From positions 61,107 to 125,106 of the forward strand of contig JACPGB010000025.1 in assembly GCA_016182655.1 (NCBI GenBank): DNA of 64,000 bases. The letters are read 5' to 3'. This DNA is from Deltaproteobacteria bacterium (GTDB taxonomy: Bacteria > Desulfobacterota > GWC2-55-46). The position numbers were made by a program, and so were the translations under genes. This document shows, piece after piece, positions 8,360-17,334 of the stretch. A model generated the notes under the pieces. That model worked only from the letters and a program-made list of their open reading frames with translations. It did no database searches and was not told the DNA's origin. How positions within the stretch are numbered: the first letter of the stretch is position 1; the number at the start of each line of letters is the position of its first letter.

Positions 8360-9862
8360 ATGTTCAAGAAAATCTTTTTAACGATCCTGCTGCTCGCGGG
8401 ACTGCTCTCCCCGGCAATATCTTTCGGGGAAGAAAGCGTTGCGCCTGACACCCAGGCCCCGGCCGTAGCCGCTACAGTTGAGGCAACGGCCCCGTCCGCA
8501 GCGGACATCGGCGCGAAGCTCGAAGAGACGATAACCGTAAACAAGGTCGCGCTCGACACCGTCTGGGTGCTCGTAGCCGCTTTCCTTGTCTTCTGGATGA
8601 ACGCGGGGTTCGCGCTCGTGGAGTCGGGCCTCTGCAGGGCGAAGAACACGGTCAACATACTCTCAAAGAACTTCATAGTCTTCGCCATAGCATCTGTAGC
8701 CTTCTACATCATAGGCTGGGGGCTCATGTTCGGCGACGGCAATCCGTTCTTCGGGGTCGATGGGCTCTTCATGCTCCACGGCGCCGACAACAGCCCGGCG
8801 ATGGGCGAGGCGTACAAGGGGGTCTATTCGTCGATGAACTGGACCGGCGTGCCGCTCTACGCCAAGTTCTTCTTCCAGCTCGTCTTCGCCGGGACCGCGG
8901 CCACGATCGTCTCAGGCGCGGTAGCCGAGAGGATAAAGTTCCTGAGCTTCATAGCCTTCTCTTTCATCCTTGTCGCCTTCATCTATCCTGTCGTAGGCCA
9001 CTGGATATGGGGCGGCGGATGGCTCGCCAAATTGGGGATGTTCGACTTCGCGGGCTCCACTGTCGTCCACTCCGTAGGCGGCTGGGCCGCGCTCGCGGGC
9101 GTCATGGTCCTCGGGCCGAGGCTCGGCAAGTTCGGCAAGAACGGGAAGATAAACCCCATACCCGGACACAACATGGCTCTGGCGACCCTCGGGGCGCTGA
9201 TACTCTGGCTCGGCTGGTTCGGCTTCAACCCCGGCTCCACGATGGCCGCCGACGCGGGCGCGATAGCGCGCGTGGCCCTTACGACCAACATGGCGGCCGC
9301 GGCCGCGACCCTGACCGCGACGGCTACCGCGTGGCTCCTCATGGGGAAACCCGACCTCTCGATGATACTGAACGGCACGCTCGCGGGGCTCGTGGCGGTT
9401 ACCGCCCCATGCGCCTTTATAAGTGTTGAGAGCTCGCTCATCATAGGCCTTATCGCCGGCGTGCTGGTGGTCGTGGCGGTAATGTTCTTTGACAGGGTAA
9501 AGCTCGACGACCCGGTCGGCGCGCTCTCGGTCCACCTCGTGAACGGCGTCTTCGGCACGCTCGCTCTCGGCCTCTTCGCCGAAGACAGGTTCATGCCCGG
9601 CATCATAGGCGACGGCCTCTTCTTCGGTAGTTCCAAGCTCTTCGTCTCTCAGCTCGCGGCGGTCGTAGGCGTCGGCGTCTTCACCTTCGTGGTGAGCATC
9701 ATAGCCTGGTACGTGATAAAGGCGGTCCTTGGTCTCCGCGTAAGCGAGGAAGAGGAGATGATAGGCCTTGACATCGGCGAGCACGGGGCCGAGGCGTACC
9801 ATATAGAGCCGGGCGAGACATACCCTGTCGTAAGGACGGAAGAAAGACTTAAATCCCTGTAG
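8360..9862 (+). CDS. amt: Ammonium transporter Amt, copy 3 (distinct subtype)
   Basis: 500 aa; signal peptide to about residue 22, then an extra Ala/Pro-rich segment and an added helix region before the Amt core. Amt signature region (GHNMALATLGALILWLGWFG) and second pore histidine (LSVHLVNGVFG) are present. Residues WMNAGFALVESGLCRAKN mark the subtype with a longer N-terminus found in many bacteria and unlike copies 1 and 2. The C-terminus is extended (about 30 residues past the usual QHxESGY tail). Shine-Dalgarno AAAGGAGG. No PII gene follows; nirB starts 89 bases downstream behind a terminator hairpin, so it may pair with nitrite reduction. Confidence 0.93.
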   Translation: MFKKIFLTILLLAGLLSPAISFGEESVAPDTQAPAVAATVEATAPSAADIGAKLEETITVNKVALDTVWVLVAAFLVFWMNAGFALVESGLCRAKNTVNILSKNFIVFAIASVAFYIIGWGLMFGDGNPFFGVDGLFMLHGADNSPAMGEAYKGVYSSMNWTGVPLYAKFFFQLVFAGTAATIVSGAVAERIKFLSFIAFSFILVAFIYPVVGHWIWGGGWLAKLGMFDFAGSTVVHSVGGWAALAGVMVLGPRLGKFGKNGKINPIPGHNMALATLGALILWLGWFGFNPGSTMAADAGAIARVALTTNMAAAAATLTATATAWLLMGKPDLSMILNGTLAGLVAVTAPCAFISVESSLIIGLIAGVLVVVAVMFFDRVKLDDPVGALSVHLVNGVFGTLALGLFAEDRFMPGIIGDGLFFGSSKLFVSQLAAVVGVGVFTFVVSIIAWYVIKAVLGLRVSEEEEMIGLDIGEHGAEAYHIEPGETYPVVRTEERLKSL

Positions 9863-9886
9863 GCAAAAACGGTAAAAAGGCAAGGC

Positions 9887-9922
9887 AATGGCGCCTCGGA
9901 TACCGGGGCGCCATTTTATTTT
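9887..9922 (+). terminator. Intrinsic terminator or attenuator between amt3 and nirB
   Basis: AATGGCGCC (9887-9895) pairs with GGCGCCATT (9907-9915), inner CGG-ATA-CCG, then TTATTTTTG. Its arm resembles the AAAGGCGCC arms of the glnK leaders, but no hexaloop hairpin was found just upstream. Confidence 0.65.
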
Positions 9923-9951
9923 TGAGTTCTCAAGAAAAGAGAGGGGGAGCC

Positions 9952-12339
9952 ATGAGGGAGAGAAACGGAAAAGAGCGTATCGTCGTCATAGGGAACGGCA
10001 TGGCAGGGACCGCGTGCGTCGAGGAGATATTGAAGCTCGCGCCAGCGCGCTTCGATGTGACCATATTCGGGGCAGAGCGGCTGAGCTACAACAGGGTGCT
10101 CCTCGCGCAGGTGCTCACCGGGGAGAAGACCCTTGAAGATATCACGCTCCATAACCGGGAATGGTACGCTACGAAGGGGGTAAGCCTCCACGCCGGGGAG
10201 AGCATAACCGAGATAAAGAGGCGAAGCCGCGTGGTAGTTACAAAAAGCGGCGTCGAGGCCCCTTACGACAGGCTCGTATTCGCAACCGGGTCGCTACCCC
10301 TTATGCCGCCGATACCCGGGATGGATAAAGAAGGCGTCCTCCCGTTCAGGAACATGGGAGATTGCGAGAGGATAGCATCCTTCTGCAAGGCCGGGGGAAG
10401 GGCCGTGGTCATTGGCGGGGGGCTCCTGGGACTGGAAGCCGCCTGGGCCCTTAAAAAGCTCGGCATGGAGACGACGCTAGTACACATCATGGACCGCCTC
10501 ATGGAGAGACAGCTCGATTCCAGGGCCGCGTCGTACCTTAAACACGATATCGACAGGGCCGGGATAAAGGTCCTTCTGGAGACAAAGACAGAGACCCTCA
10601 TCGGCGGCCACAGGGTCGAGGGTCTCAAACTCGGCGACGGCTCGACGATCCCCGCCGACCTTGTCGTGGTCTCGACGGGCATAAGGCCGAACGCCGAGCT
10701 CGCGAGGTCGTCCGGGATATACTGCAATAAGGGGATAGTCGTAAGCGACTGCATGCAGACCTACGACCCCGCGGTCTTCGCGGTAGGGGAATGCGTTGAG
10801 CACAGGGGCGCGACTTTCGGCCTCGTCGGCCCCATATTCGAGCAGGCGAGGGTCCTTGCGAACCACCTCGCCGGGGACGCGAGGCTCTCTTTCAAGTCTC
10901 AGCCTACGTCCGTAAGGCTCAAGGTCCCCGGCATAGAACTCTATTCAGCCGGCGTTGTGGAGGAGACCGAAGGGGTCGACGCCATAGAGTACCTGGACAA
11001 GGGCTCAAGGACGTACAAGAAGCTCCTCGTAGCGGACGGGAGGCTCAAGGGCATCGTGATGTACGGGGAGACGCACGACGGGCCGAGGCTCTTCACGTCG
11101 CTCGTCGAGGGCGAGGACATCTCGCACAAGAGGAAGATGCTCTTCGCGGGAGAGCCCGCGAGGGGAGGAGCGGACTCTATCGAAATGATGCCTGACAACG
11201 CCGTAGTCTGCGGGTGCAGGGGCGTGACAAAGAAGATGATAGTGGACGCCATCACCACAAAGGGCCTGTTTACGAGGGAGGATGTAAAGAGGGAGACGGG
11301 CGCAAGCTCATCATGCGGAGGGTGCGCCCCGCTTGTCGAGAGGATACTCGAGGCTACCCTCGGAAGCGACTTCAATCCGTCCTCGAAGCAGGGGCTATGC
11401 GCCTGCACGAGGTACACGAGGGAGGATGTCGTCAAGAACATCCGTGAAAAGAGGCTGAATTCCGTAGCCGAGGTGATGGAGACACTCGGGTGGGAAGGCG
11501 TGGGATGCGAGGTCTGCAGGCCCGCGATCAACTACTACGGCGGGATGCTCCGCCCTTCCGAGTGGGAGGACGACCCGGGCTCGAGGCTCGTGAACGAGCG
11601 TGTGCGCGCCAACATTCAAAACGACGGGACATTCTCGGTCGTGCCGAGGATGTACGGCGGCGTGGTGACCCCGGGAGAGCTCAAGAAGATAGCCGAGGCG
11701 GCGGTCAAGTACGACGTCCAGCTCGTGAAGATAACCGGAGGGCAGAGGGTGGCCCTTGTAGGCGTCAAAAAGTCCGACTTAAGGTCCGTCTGGAACGACC
11801 TCGGGATGAACTCAGGCGCCGCGTACGCGAAGGCGGTCAGGACCGTAAAGACCTGCGTGGGCTCGGCGCACTGCAGGTACGGCACCCAGGACTCGATGGG
11901 CTTCGGCATAGAGATCGAGAAGAGGTACGAGGGGCTCTGGACCCCGGCGAAGATAAAGATGGGCGTCAGCGGTTGTCCCAGGAACTGCGCCGAGGCCGGG
12001 ATAAAGGACATAGGGATAGTGGGGGTCACCGGCGGGTGGGAGATCTATGCCGGAGGCTCGGGCGGCATAGAGGTGGCGCGGGCGCAAAAGCTCGCGGCCG
12101 TCAAAACAAGGGATGAGGCGGTCGCTATAACGGACGCGCTCCTTCAGCACTACAGGGAAGAGGCGGAATACGGCGAGAGGTTATTCAAGTGGGTGGAGAG
12201 GGCTGGACTGGATGCGGTTAAAAGGGCTGTTACCGACCCTGAAAGACGGGAGGGGTTGAACAAAAGGCTCATTGACGCGCTCGCCTGCCTTCCTGACCAT
12301 TGGAGCGGCGTAGAGATCAACAGGTCTCCGGCGGCGTAA
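9952..12339 (+). CDS. nirB: Nitrite reductase [NAD(P)H] large subunit, NirB-type
   Basis: 795 aa. Reduces nitrite to ammonium in the cytoplasm with NAD(P)H, FAD, [2Fe-2S]/[4Fe-4S] clusters and siroheme. Order: FAD/NAD-binding oxidoreductase domain (residues 8-300, GNGMAG and GGGLLGLEAA), small NIR domain (to about 400), first BFD [2Fe-2S] domain with CGC and CGGC, second BFD-like segment with CAC and CEVC, then the siroheme half-domain with CVGSAHC and GCPRNC that bind the [4Fe-4S]-siroheme centre. The ATG at 9952 with Shine-Dalgarno GAGGGGGAG is chosen over an upstream TTG that falls in the terminator U-tract. No nirD lies in the window. Placement after three ammonium channels suggests assimilation of nitrite. 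Confidence 0.93.
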   Translation: MRERNGKERIVVIGNGMAGTACVEEILKLAPARFDVTIFGAERLSYNRVLLAQVLTGEKTLEDITLHNREWYATKGVSLHAGESITEIKRRSRVVVTKSGVEAPYDRLVFATGSLPLMPPIPGMDKEGVLPFRNMGDCERIASFCKAGGRAVVIGGGLLGLEAAWALKKLGMETTLVHIMDRLMERQLDSRAASYLKHDIDRAGIKVLLETKTETLIGGHRVEGLKLGDGSTIPADLVVVSTGIRPNAELARSSGIYCNKGIVVSDCMQTYDPAVFAVGECVEHRGATFGLVGPIFEQARVLANHLAGDARLSFKSQPTSVRLKVPGIELYSAGVVEETEGVDAIEYLDKGSRTYKKLLVADGRLKGIVMYGETHDGPRLFTSLVEGEDISHKRKMLFAGEPARGGADSIEMMPDNAVVCGCRGVTKKMIVDAITTKGLFTREDVKRETGASSSCGGCAPLVERILEATLGSDFNPSSKQGLCACTRYTREDVVKNIREKRLNSVAEVMETLGWEGVGCEVCRPAINYYGGMLRPSEWEDDPGSRLVNERVRANIQNDGTFSVVPRMYGGVVTPGELKKIAEAAVKYDVQLVKITGGQRVALVGVKKSDLRSVWNDLGMNSGAAYAKAVRTVKTCVGSAHCRYGTQDSMGFGIEIEKRYEGLWTPAKIKMGVSGCPRNCAEAGIKDIGIVGVTGGWEIYAGGSGGIEVARAQKLAAVKTRDEAVAITDALLQHYREEAEYGERLFKWVERAGLDAVKRAVTDPERREGLNKRLIDALACLPDHWSGVEINRSPAA

Positions 12340-12389
12340 GAAGGGCCGGCGGCCTTCGTAACATTATCGTAACGGTTAGGCGTTTTTGT

Positions 12390-12430
12390 GGCGCGCTCTT
12401 CCATTTCGTGAGAGCGCGCCTTCTTTCTTC
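12390..12430 (+). terminator. Terminator after nirB
   Basis: GGCGCGCTCT (12390-12399) pairs with AGAGCGCGCC (12411-12420), then TTCTTTCTT. Ten base pairs with a T-rich tail. Confidence 0.75.
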
Positions 12431-12518
12431 ATCCCCTCCCGCCGGGGAGGGGAAAAGAGCCGCCACGGATAATCGAGCGTGCCCGTGCGATGAGGGCTTC
12501 GAAGAGTCAGGCCGGGGT

Positions 12519-15137
12519 TCATTGGTTCCGGAGCGCGGTCTTTATGGTCTTAAGGAGCTCGTTCAGGCTGAAGGGCTTCTGGAGGAATCGGAAGCCTTTC
12601 TCTTTTATGAGAGGCCATTCCGACTCGGTGTCCATGTACCCGCTCGTGACGATGACCGGGAGGCCGGGATTCTTGGCGCTAAGCTCCCCGGCGATAGCCA
12701 CGCCGTTCTTGCCGTGAAGCACGAGGTCGGTCATGACGAGGTCCGCGCCTTCCTTCGAGAATATGGACGCCGCCTCTTCGGCCCCTTCGGCCTCGAGTAC
12801 GGTATACCCGCTTATGGAGAGCGCGGTGGAGACGCTTTTTCGGAGGGCCTTCTCGTCCTCTATGAAGAGGACCCTCTCCCCGTTGCCCCGGAGGTCGTCC
12901 GTGACAACGGCCTTCCCGGGGAGTACGCCACCTCGGAGCGCCGGGATATAGACCCTGAAGACCGAGCCCTCCTCAGGCGAGCTCTCTACCTCTACCCAGC
13001 CGTGGTGGGCCTTTACCATACTGTCCACGACGAGGAGCCCGATCCTTGAGGGGCCCTTGCCCTGTTCTCCCTCGGATAACGGCGCGAAGAGTCCTTTTTT
13101 TGCCTCCTCGTCGATCGCCCTTCCGGTATCCTTGACCGAAAGACAGACGTACGGGCCTGCGGCGCGGCCGGATGGCTCATCGCCGCTTAAGAGCACATTG
13201 GAGGTGGAGACCGTTATCATACCGCCGTCGTCCATGGCCTCGCGCGCGTTCGAGGCGAGGCCCGTTATTATTTGTTCCATGCCGCCCTTGTTGCCGGAAA
13301 TGGCCCAGAGCGCTGTCTCAAGGTGCGTCTTGACCTGTATGCCGGAAGGTAGAGCTATTCCGCCGAGCACGCCTTCAGCTACCGCGTTAAGGTCGAGCGG
13401 CTCGGTCCCGGTCGGCGCGGGAGAGCCAAGGAGATAGACCTGCTTGAGGAGCTCGGTTGCGCGCGCCGAGGCCGCGTGTATATCCGCGATACGGGTCTTG
13501 AGGCGCTCGTCGCCTTCCTTCAGGGCGAGGTCGGAAAGCGAGCTTATCGTCGTTAAGATGTTGCTGAAGCCGTCGGAGATATTGCCGGCGAGCGCCTCCA
13601 GCGTCTCGGTTTTTTTCACCTTCGCGGAGTCCGCGGCGAGGCGCCCCCTCTCGGCCTCGACGGCCTTCCGCTCCGTTACGTCCCGGTCGATGCCCCTGTA
13701 CCCCGCGAACCCGCCTTTCTCATTGAAAAAAGGCGCTCCGCTCGTCTCGAGCGTGACGAGGCGTCCGTCCTTGTGCGCGTTCACATTCTCGATCATGGAG
13801 AAAGGCCGCCTGAAGACGGCGATGTTGTTGAAGACCGCGCTTATGCGGCTCGCCTCATCCGGAGGCATCAGGTCGAAGGGCGTCTTGCCGATCACCTCCT
13901 CGGGCTCGTACCCGAGTATCTCCCTTATCTTGGGGCTTACATATGTATAGACGGCGTTCCTGTCTACCTCCCAGACCCAGTCGCTCGTCGTCTCGACGAG
14001 GGCGCGGAAACGCCCTTCGGAGCGCTTCAGGGCCAGCTCCGCCCTCTTCATTTCCGTCACATCCTTCAATGAAAACACGAGGAACTCGACCTCTCCCGCG
14101 CCGTCGAGTATCGGCACGAGCGACCAGTCCCAGTAGGTCACGCCCCATTCCGGGTGGTCGGGGTACTCGAAAGGCTTGGCGACGGCGACGAAAGGCTTTT
14201 TGTCCCTTACGACAGAGGCGAATATCCTCTGGTTCTCCTCGTGCGGGTAGAGCTCGAAGTGGTTCTTTCCGGCGAAGTCGGAGACCTCCCTGCCGGCCTC
14301 CTTCGCGTAGGACCTGCTTACCATGATGAAGTTGAAGTCCCTGTCGAGAAAGGCGAGAGGGGTCATGACATGGTCGAAGAAGGCCTTAAGCCGCCTCGAC
14401 TCCTCATTGATCCTGCCGTTCAGCCCGACGAGCTCGGAGGTCCGCTCATCCACCTTTCTTTCGAGCTCGCGGTTGGCGCGGAGCAAGACCTCTTCAGCGA
14501 GTTTTTGTTCGGACCTTTCAATGACCTCGAGGCGGCCCCGCCTTTTTATGAGCGCGAACGGGTGGGACGAGACGACGTCGAGGACCTCTTCCGCCCCGCA
14601 CCTCTCAAGGGAATAGGAGCAGAGCGCGATCATCCTGTACGAGCCGATGACATTGTCGACCTCCCGCTCGTACCGGATAAAGGCGTCCCAGTCCTCTTTA
14701 TTCAGCCAGGAGGTGTTTCCGCTCGCGCGGAGACCCTGGAAGCCCCTGGCGAGCCCCTGTATGTATTTGGCGACCCAGCCTTCGAGGACCGTCTTTGAAT
14801 AGAAGGTCTTTCCCTTCGTGTACCAGTCGGAATAAGGGATGATCTCAATCTGTTTTTTCGAAAGGTAGTATTCGAAGTGCGGCATGGCCTGACGCATCGC
14901 CTTCATCGCGTCCTCGACGCCGACAGGGTCTGCGGTGATCCACATGCAGAACTCGTTCGATTCGAGCCCGGCTTTGAAGAACGGGACGAGGACGCTCAAA
15001 AGACAGTCCCTGTCCTCGTAGAAGTGGCTGAAGTGGGTGCCCCAGGGAAGGTCTCCGATTATTTCTATGCCCGACTTTCTTAGTTCCGCCGGATTTTTCT
15101 TCCCGGCCCTTTGCCTTAAAGCCGATTGCCTTTCCAT
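12519..15137 (-). CDS. MEDS-PAS-PAS sensor with degenerate kinase core and C-terminal receiver
   Basis: 872 aa. MEDS sensory domain at residues 20-190 (GDLPWGTHFSHFY, EFCMWITADP), coiled coil, two PAS domains (about 255-370 and 375-495), a dimerisation region, a GHKL ATPase-like domain (about 610-720) and a receiver (745-870) with an intact acidic pair, TDL aspartate and QKPF lysine. The kinase part looks inactive: where hybrid kinases have GIAHDFNN the sequence reads NISDGFSN, so the phospho-accepting His is missing. The G1 motif is DTGRAID, and the usual GTGLGL region reads GPSRIGL. It may therefore be a pseudokinase that works through its receiver or by binding a partner. It converges with nirB; ligand unknown. 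Confidence 0.85.
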   Translation of the reverse strand: MERQSALRQRAGKKNPAELRKSGIEIIGDLPWGTHFSHFYEDRDCLLSVLVPFFKAGLESNEFCMWITADPVGVEDAMKAMRQAMPHFEYYLSKKQIEIIPYSDWYTKGKTFYSKTVLEGWVAKYIQGLARGFQGLRASGNTSWLNKEDWDAFIRYEREVDNVIGSYRMIALCSYSLERCGAEEVLDVVSSHPFALIKRRGRLEVIERSEQKLAEEVLLRANRELERKVDERTSELVGLNGRINEESRRLKAFFDHVMTPLAFLDRDFNFIMVSRSYAKEAGREVSDFAGKNHFELYPHEENQRIFASVVRDKKPFVAVAKPFEYPDHPEWGVTYWDWSLVPILDGAGEVEFLVFSLKDVTEMKRAELALKRSEGRFRALVETTSDWVWEVDRNAVYTYVSPKIREILGYEPEEVIGKTPFDLMPPDEASRISAVFNNIAVFRRPFSMIENVNAHKDGRLVTLETSGAPFFNEKGGFAGYRGIDRDVTERKAVEAERGRLAADSAKVKKTETLEALAGNISDGFSNILTTISSLSDLALKEGDERLKTRIADIHAASARATELLKQVYLLGSPAPTGTEPLDLNAVAEGVLGGIALPSGIQVKTHLETALWAISGNKGGMEQIITGLASNAREAMDDGGMITVSTSNVLLSGDEPSGRAAGPYVCLSVKDTGRAIDEEAKKGLFAPLSEGEQGKGPSRIGLLVVDSMVKAHHGWVEVESSPEEGSVFRVYIPALRGGVLPGKAVVTDDLRGNGERVLFIEDEKALRKSVSTALSISGYTVLEAEGAEEAASIFSKEGADLVMTDLVLHGKNGVAIAGELSAKNPGLPVIVTSGYMDTESEWPLIKEKGFRFLQKPFSLNELLKTIKTALRNQ

Positions 15138-15258
15138 CTTGCCAGTGAAAACTCCGTTCCGTTTTTTTTGCCGAACTCGTACGAGGGCCTATGCCCGTGG
15201 CGCTTGACGCCTCTGCCGCTTAAAGGCAATCGATTATATCGTAAAAAAAAGATCCCGG
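15138..15258. other. Short gap between thiE and the MEDS protein
   Basis: No gene seen. The sequence AAAGGCAATCG near the thiE side is repeated in reverse just inside the MEDS gene. The run of eight A's at 15243-15250 forms the U-tract of the thiE terminator. Confidence 0.5.
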
Positions 15259-15272
15259 CTAATCGGAGGGAT
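15243..15272 (-). terminator. Weak terminator of the ntrBC-thiE operon
   Basis: Five-base stem ATCCC/GGGAT (15252-15256 with 15268-15272) overlaps the end of thiE; on the minus strand it is followed by C and eight U's. The stem is short, so this is only a likely terminator. Confidence 0.4.
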
Positions 15273-15900
15273 TTATCCTGGAGACGATGGAAAAGGCCTT
15301 ATTTTCCGGGGCTTTCGAGAGGAGGACTTCGGAGATCATGGCGACTGCCGTCGCGCCGGACCCGAGCACTTCGCCCATGTTTTCCTCTGTTATGCCGCCT
15401 ATCGCGACTATAGGCAGGGAGGTTGCCGAGCGGGCTTCCTTAAGGGCAATGAGGCCCTTCGGGGTCTCCGCGTCCTTTTTGGTGGAAGTGGCGAATACGG
15501 GCCCGAAGGAGATGTAGTCGGCGCCGAGGGAGCGGGCGTCCTTCGCCTCTCCCGCATTGTGGGTCGAAAGGCCTATGATCGCATTTGGGCCGAGCGCCTT
15601 CCTCGCCTCAAGCGGCGCCATGTCGTCCTGGCCGAGGTGGACTCCGTCGGCGCCGGATAATAGCGCGATGTCGACCCTGTCGTTCACGATGAATACGGCG
15701 CCGTAAGAGGCGGCAAGCCTTTTTATCTCGTTTGCGGCAAAGAGCAATTCTCTGCCGCCGAGCCCCTTGGCGCGGAGCTGTATTATTTTAGCCCCGCCTT
15801 TGAGGAGCGAAGAGGCGAAAAGGGCGAGCTCGCAGGGCTTTAAGTACGCGGTATCGACTATCGGGTAGAACCCGCGGATAAGCGAGACCTTCTGCTTCAT
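15259..15900 (-). CDS. thiE: Thiamine-phosphate synthase
   Basis: 213-aa TIM barrel that joins hydroxymethylpyrimidine diphosphate and thiazole phosphate into thiamine monophosphate. Motifs in order: IIQLRAK, FIVNDR, GVHLGQDD, GLSTHN, SFGPVFATSTK and VAIGGI, all as expected for ThiE. Its ATG overlaps the ntrC stop by four bases (ATGA), so it is translated with the ntrBC operon, an unusual partner for a thiamine gene. No other thiamine genes are in the window. Confidence 0.95.
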   Translation of the reverse strand: MKQKVSLIRGFYPIVDTAYLKPCELALFASSLLKGGAKIIQLRAKGLGGRELLFAANEIKRLAASYGAVFIVNDRVDIALLSGADGVHLGQDDMAPLEARKALGPNAIIGLSTHNAGEAKDARSLGADYISFGPVFATSTKKDAETPKGLIALKEARSATSLPIVAIGGITEENMGEVLGSGATAVAMISEVLLSKAPENKAFSIVSRINPSD

Positions 15901-17324
15901 TCCCGGAACTTCCCGGACTGGATGTTCAACTCCTTGATCTTTTTACGGAGCGTATTGCGGTTGATTCCCAATACCTCGGCGGCCTGCACCTGGTTGCCTT
16001 TGGTCTTTTCGAGGACGAGCCTTATCAGAGGCCTTTCCATGAAGGGCATTATGAAGTCGTAGAGGTCCTGCTTGCCCTTGTGGTCGGTCTTTTCGATAAA
16101 GGGCTTGAGGCGGGCGGCGATGATGTCCTCAAGCGACTCCTTCTTCTGTCTTGAGAGCGGGAGAGCGAGGTCTTCGGGCGAAAGGTTAAGGGACGGGGAG
16201 AGGAGGACCGCCCGCCGGAGGATGTTCTCAAGCTCTCTCACGTTCCCCGGCCACCTGTAGGCATCGATCGCATCGAGGGCCTTGGGCGAAAGGGTCTTCC
16301 TCTGTCCGCCGAACTCGTTAGCGAATTTTTCGAGGAAGTAATCGGCGAGGAGGGAGGCGTCGCCCTTGCGGTCGCGTAGCGGCGGGAGAGTCACCGTCAC
16401 CCCGTTCAGTCTGAAAAGGAGGTCCTCCCTGAATTTTTTTTCCGTGACGGCCTTGTCCAGGTCCTGGTTCGTAGCCGCGATTATCCTGACATCGACCCTG
16501 ACCGGCTCCTTTCCGCCGACCTTGTAGAACTCCTTTTCCTGTATTACGCGAAGGAGCCGCGCCTGAAGGTCGAGCGCCATGTCCCCGACCTCGTCTAAAA
16601 ACAGCGTCCCCCCGTCGGCGAGCTCAAACTTGCCCTTCTTCGCCTCCATTGCCCCGGTGAACGCGCCTTTTTCGAACCCGAACAGCTCGCTCTCCATGAG
16701 GTCTTTGGGGATGGCCGCCGAGTTTATGGCGACGAACGGGCGCTCGGCTCGCAGACTGTTCGTGTGTATGAGACGGGCGAGCAGTTCCTTCCCCGTGCCG
16801 GACTCCCCGAGTATGAGGACCGTGACATCCTTTTCCGCGACCTTGCCGACGGTCTTGAAGACCGCCTGAACGGCCTTTGACTTTCCTATGAAGACCGTCT
16901 CGCTCGAGAGCTTGTCCTTGAGCATCTCGGTAAGGGTCGAGACCTTCTCCTTTAACTTGATGTTCTCTATCGCCCGCTCTACTATTATCTCGAGCTCGCC
17001 AAGGTCGAAGGGCTTGGTGATGTAGTCGAACGCGCCGAGCCTCATGGCCTCGAGCGCGTTCTTCGTCGTCGACTCCGCGGTCATTATGATAATGGAGGCC
17101 TCTTCGTTCTCTTCGCGCGCCTTCCTCAATATGTCGAGCCCCCCTCCGCCCGGCATGTTGATGTCTATGAGCGCGAGAGAGGGGGCCTCTTTCTTCAGTA
17201 GCGCGGCGGCGGCCTTGCCGTCCTCCGCCTTTAGGGCCTTAATCCCCTTCTCGGCGAAGAACTTATCCAGCACCCAGAGGATGGAATCGTCGTCGTCGGC
17301 TATGAGAGCCTTTACATCAACCAT
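15897..17324 (-). CDS. ntrC: Sigma54-dependent response regulator, NtrC family
   Basis: 475 aa. Receiver (1-120) with phospho-acceptor D54 and KPF lysine; AAA+ domain with Walker A GESGTGKE (near residue 170), the sigma54-contact loop GAFTGA, Walker B GGTLFLDE and an arginine finger region; C-terminal Fis-type helix-turn-helix (NQVQAAEVLGINRNTLRKK). Domain order and length match NtrC. The cognate kinase lies just upstream with a 10-base gap. The two sigma54-type promoters at 1962 and 3343 are natural candidate targets. Naming as NtrC rather than another family member rests on the PAS-kinase partner and the nitrogen cluster nearby. Confidence 0.88.
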   Translation of the reverse strand: MVDVKALIADDDDSILWVLDKFFAEKGIKALKAEDGKAAAALLKKEAPSLALIDINMPGGGGLDILRKAREENEEASIIIMTAESTTKNALEAMRLGAFDYITKPFDLGELEIIVERAIENIKLKEKVSTLTEMLKDKLSSETVFIGKSKAVQAVFKTVGKVAEKDVTVLILGESGTGKELLARLIHTNSLRAERPFVAINSAAIPKDLMESELFGFEKGAFTGAMEAKKGKFELADGGTLFLDEVGDMALDLQARLLRVIQEKEFYKVGGKEPVRVDVRIIAATNQDLDKAVTEKKFREDLLFRLNGVTVTLPPLRDRKGDASLLADYFLEKFANEFGGQRKTLSPKALDAIDAYRWPGNVRELENILRRAVLLSPSLNLSPEDLALPLSRQKKESLEDIIAARLKPFIEKTDHKGKQDLYDFIMPFMERPLIRLVLEKTKGNQVQAAEVLGINRNTLRKKIKELNIQSGKFRE

Positions 17325-17334
17325 CGTTTTTTTC

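Noticed and set aside
12300..13049. Open frame antisense to the receiver of the MEDS protein
   Set aside because: Mirrors the coding frame of the minus-strand gene; no independent evidence.
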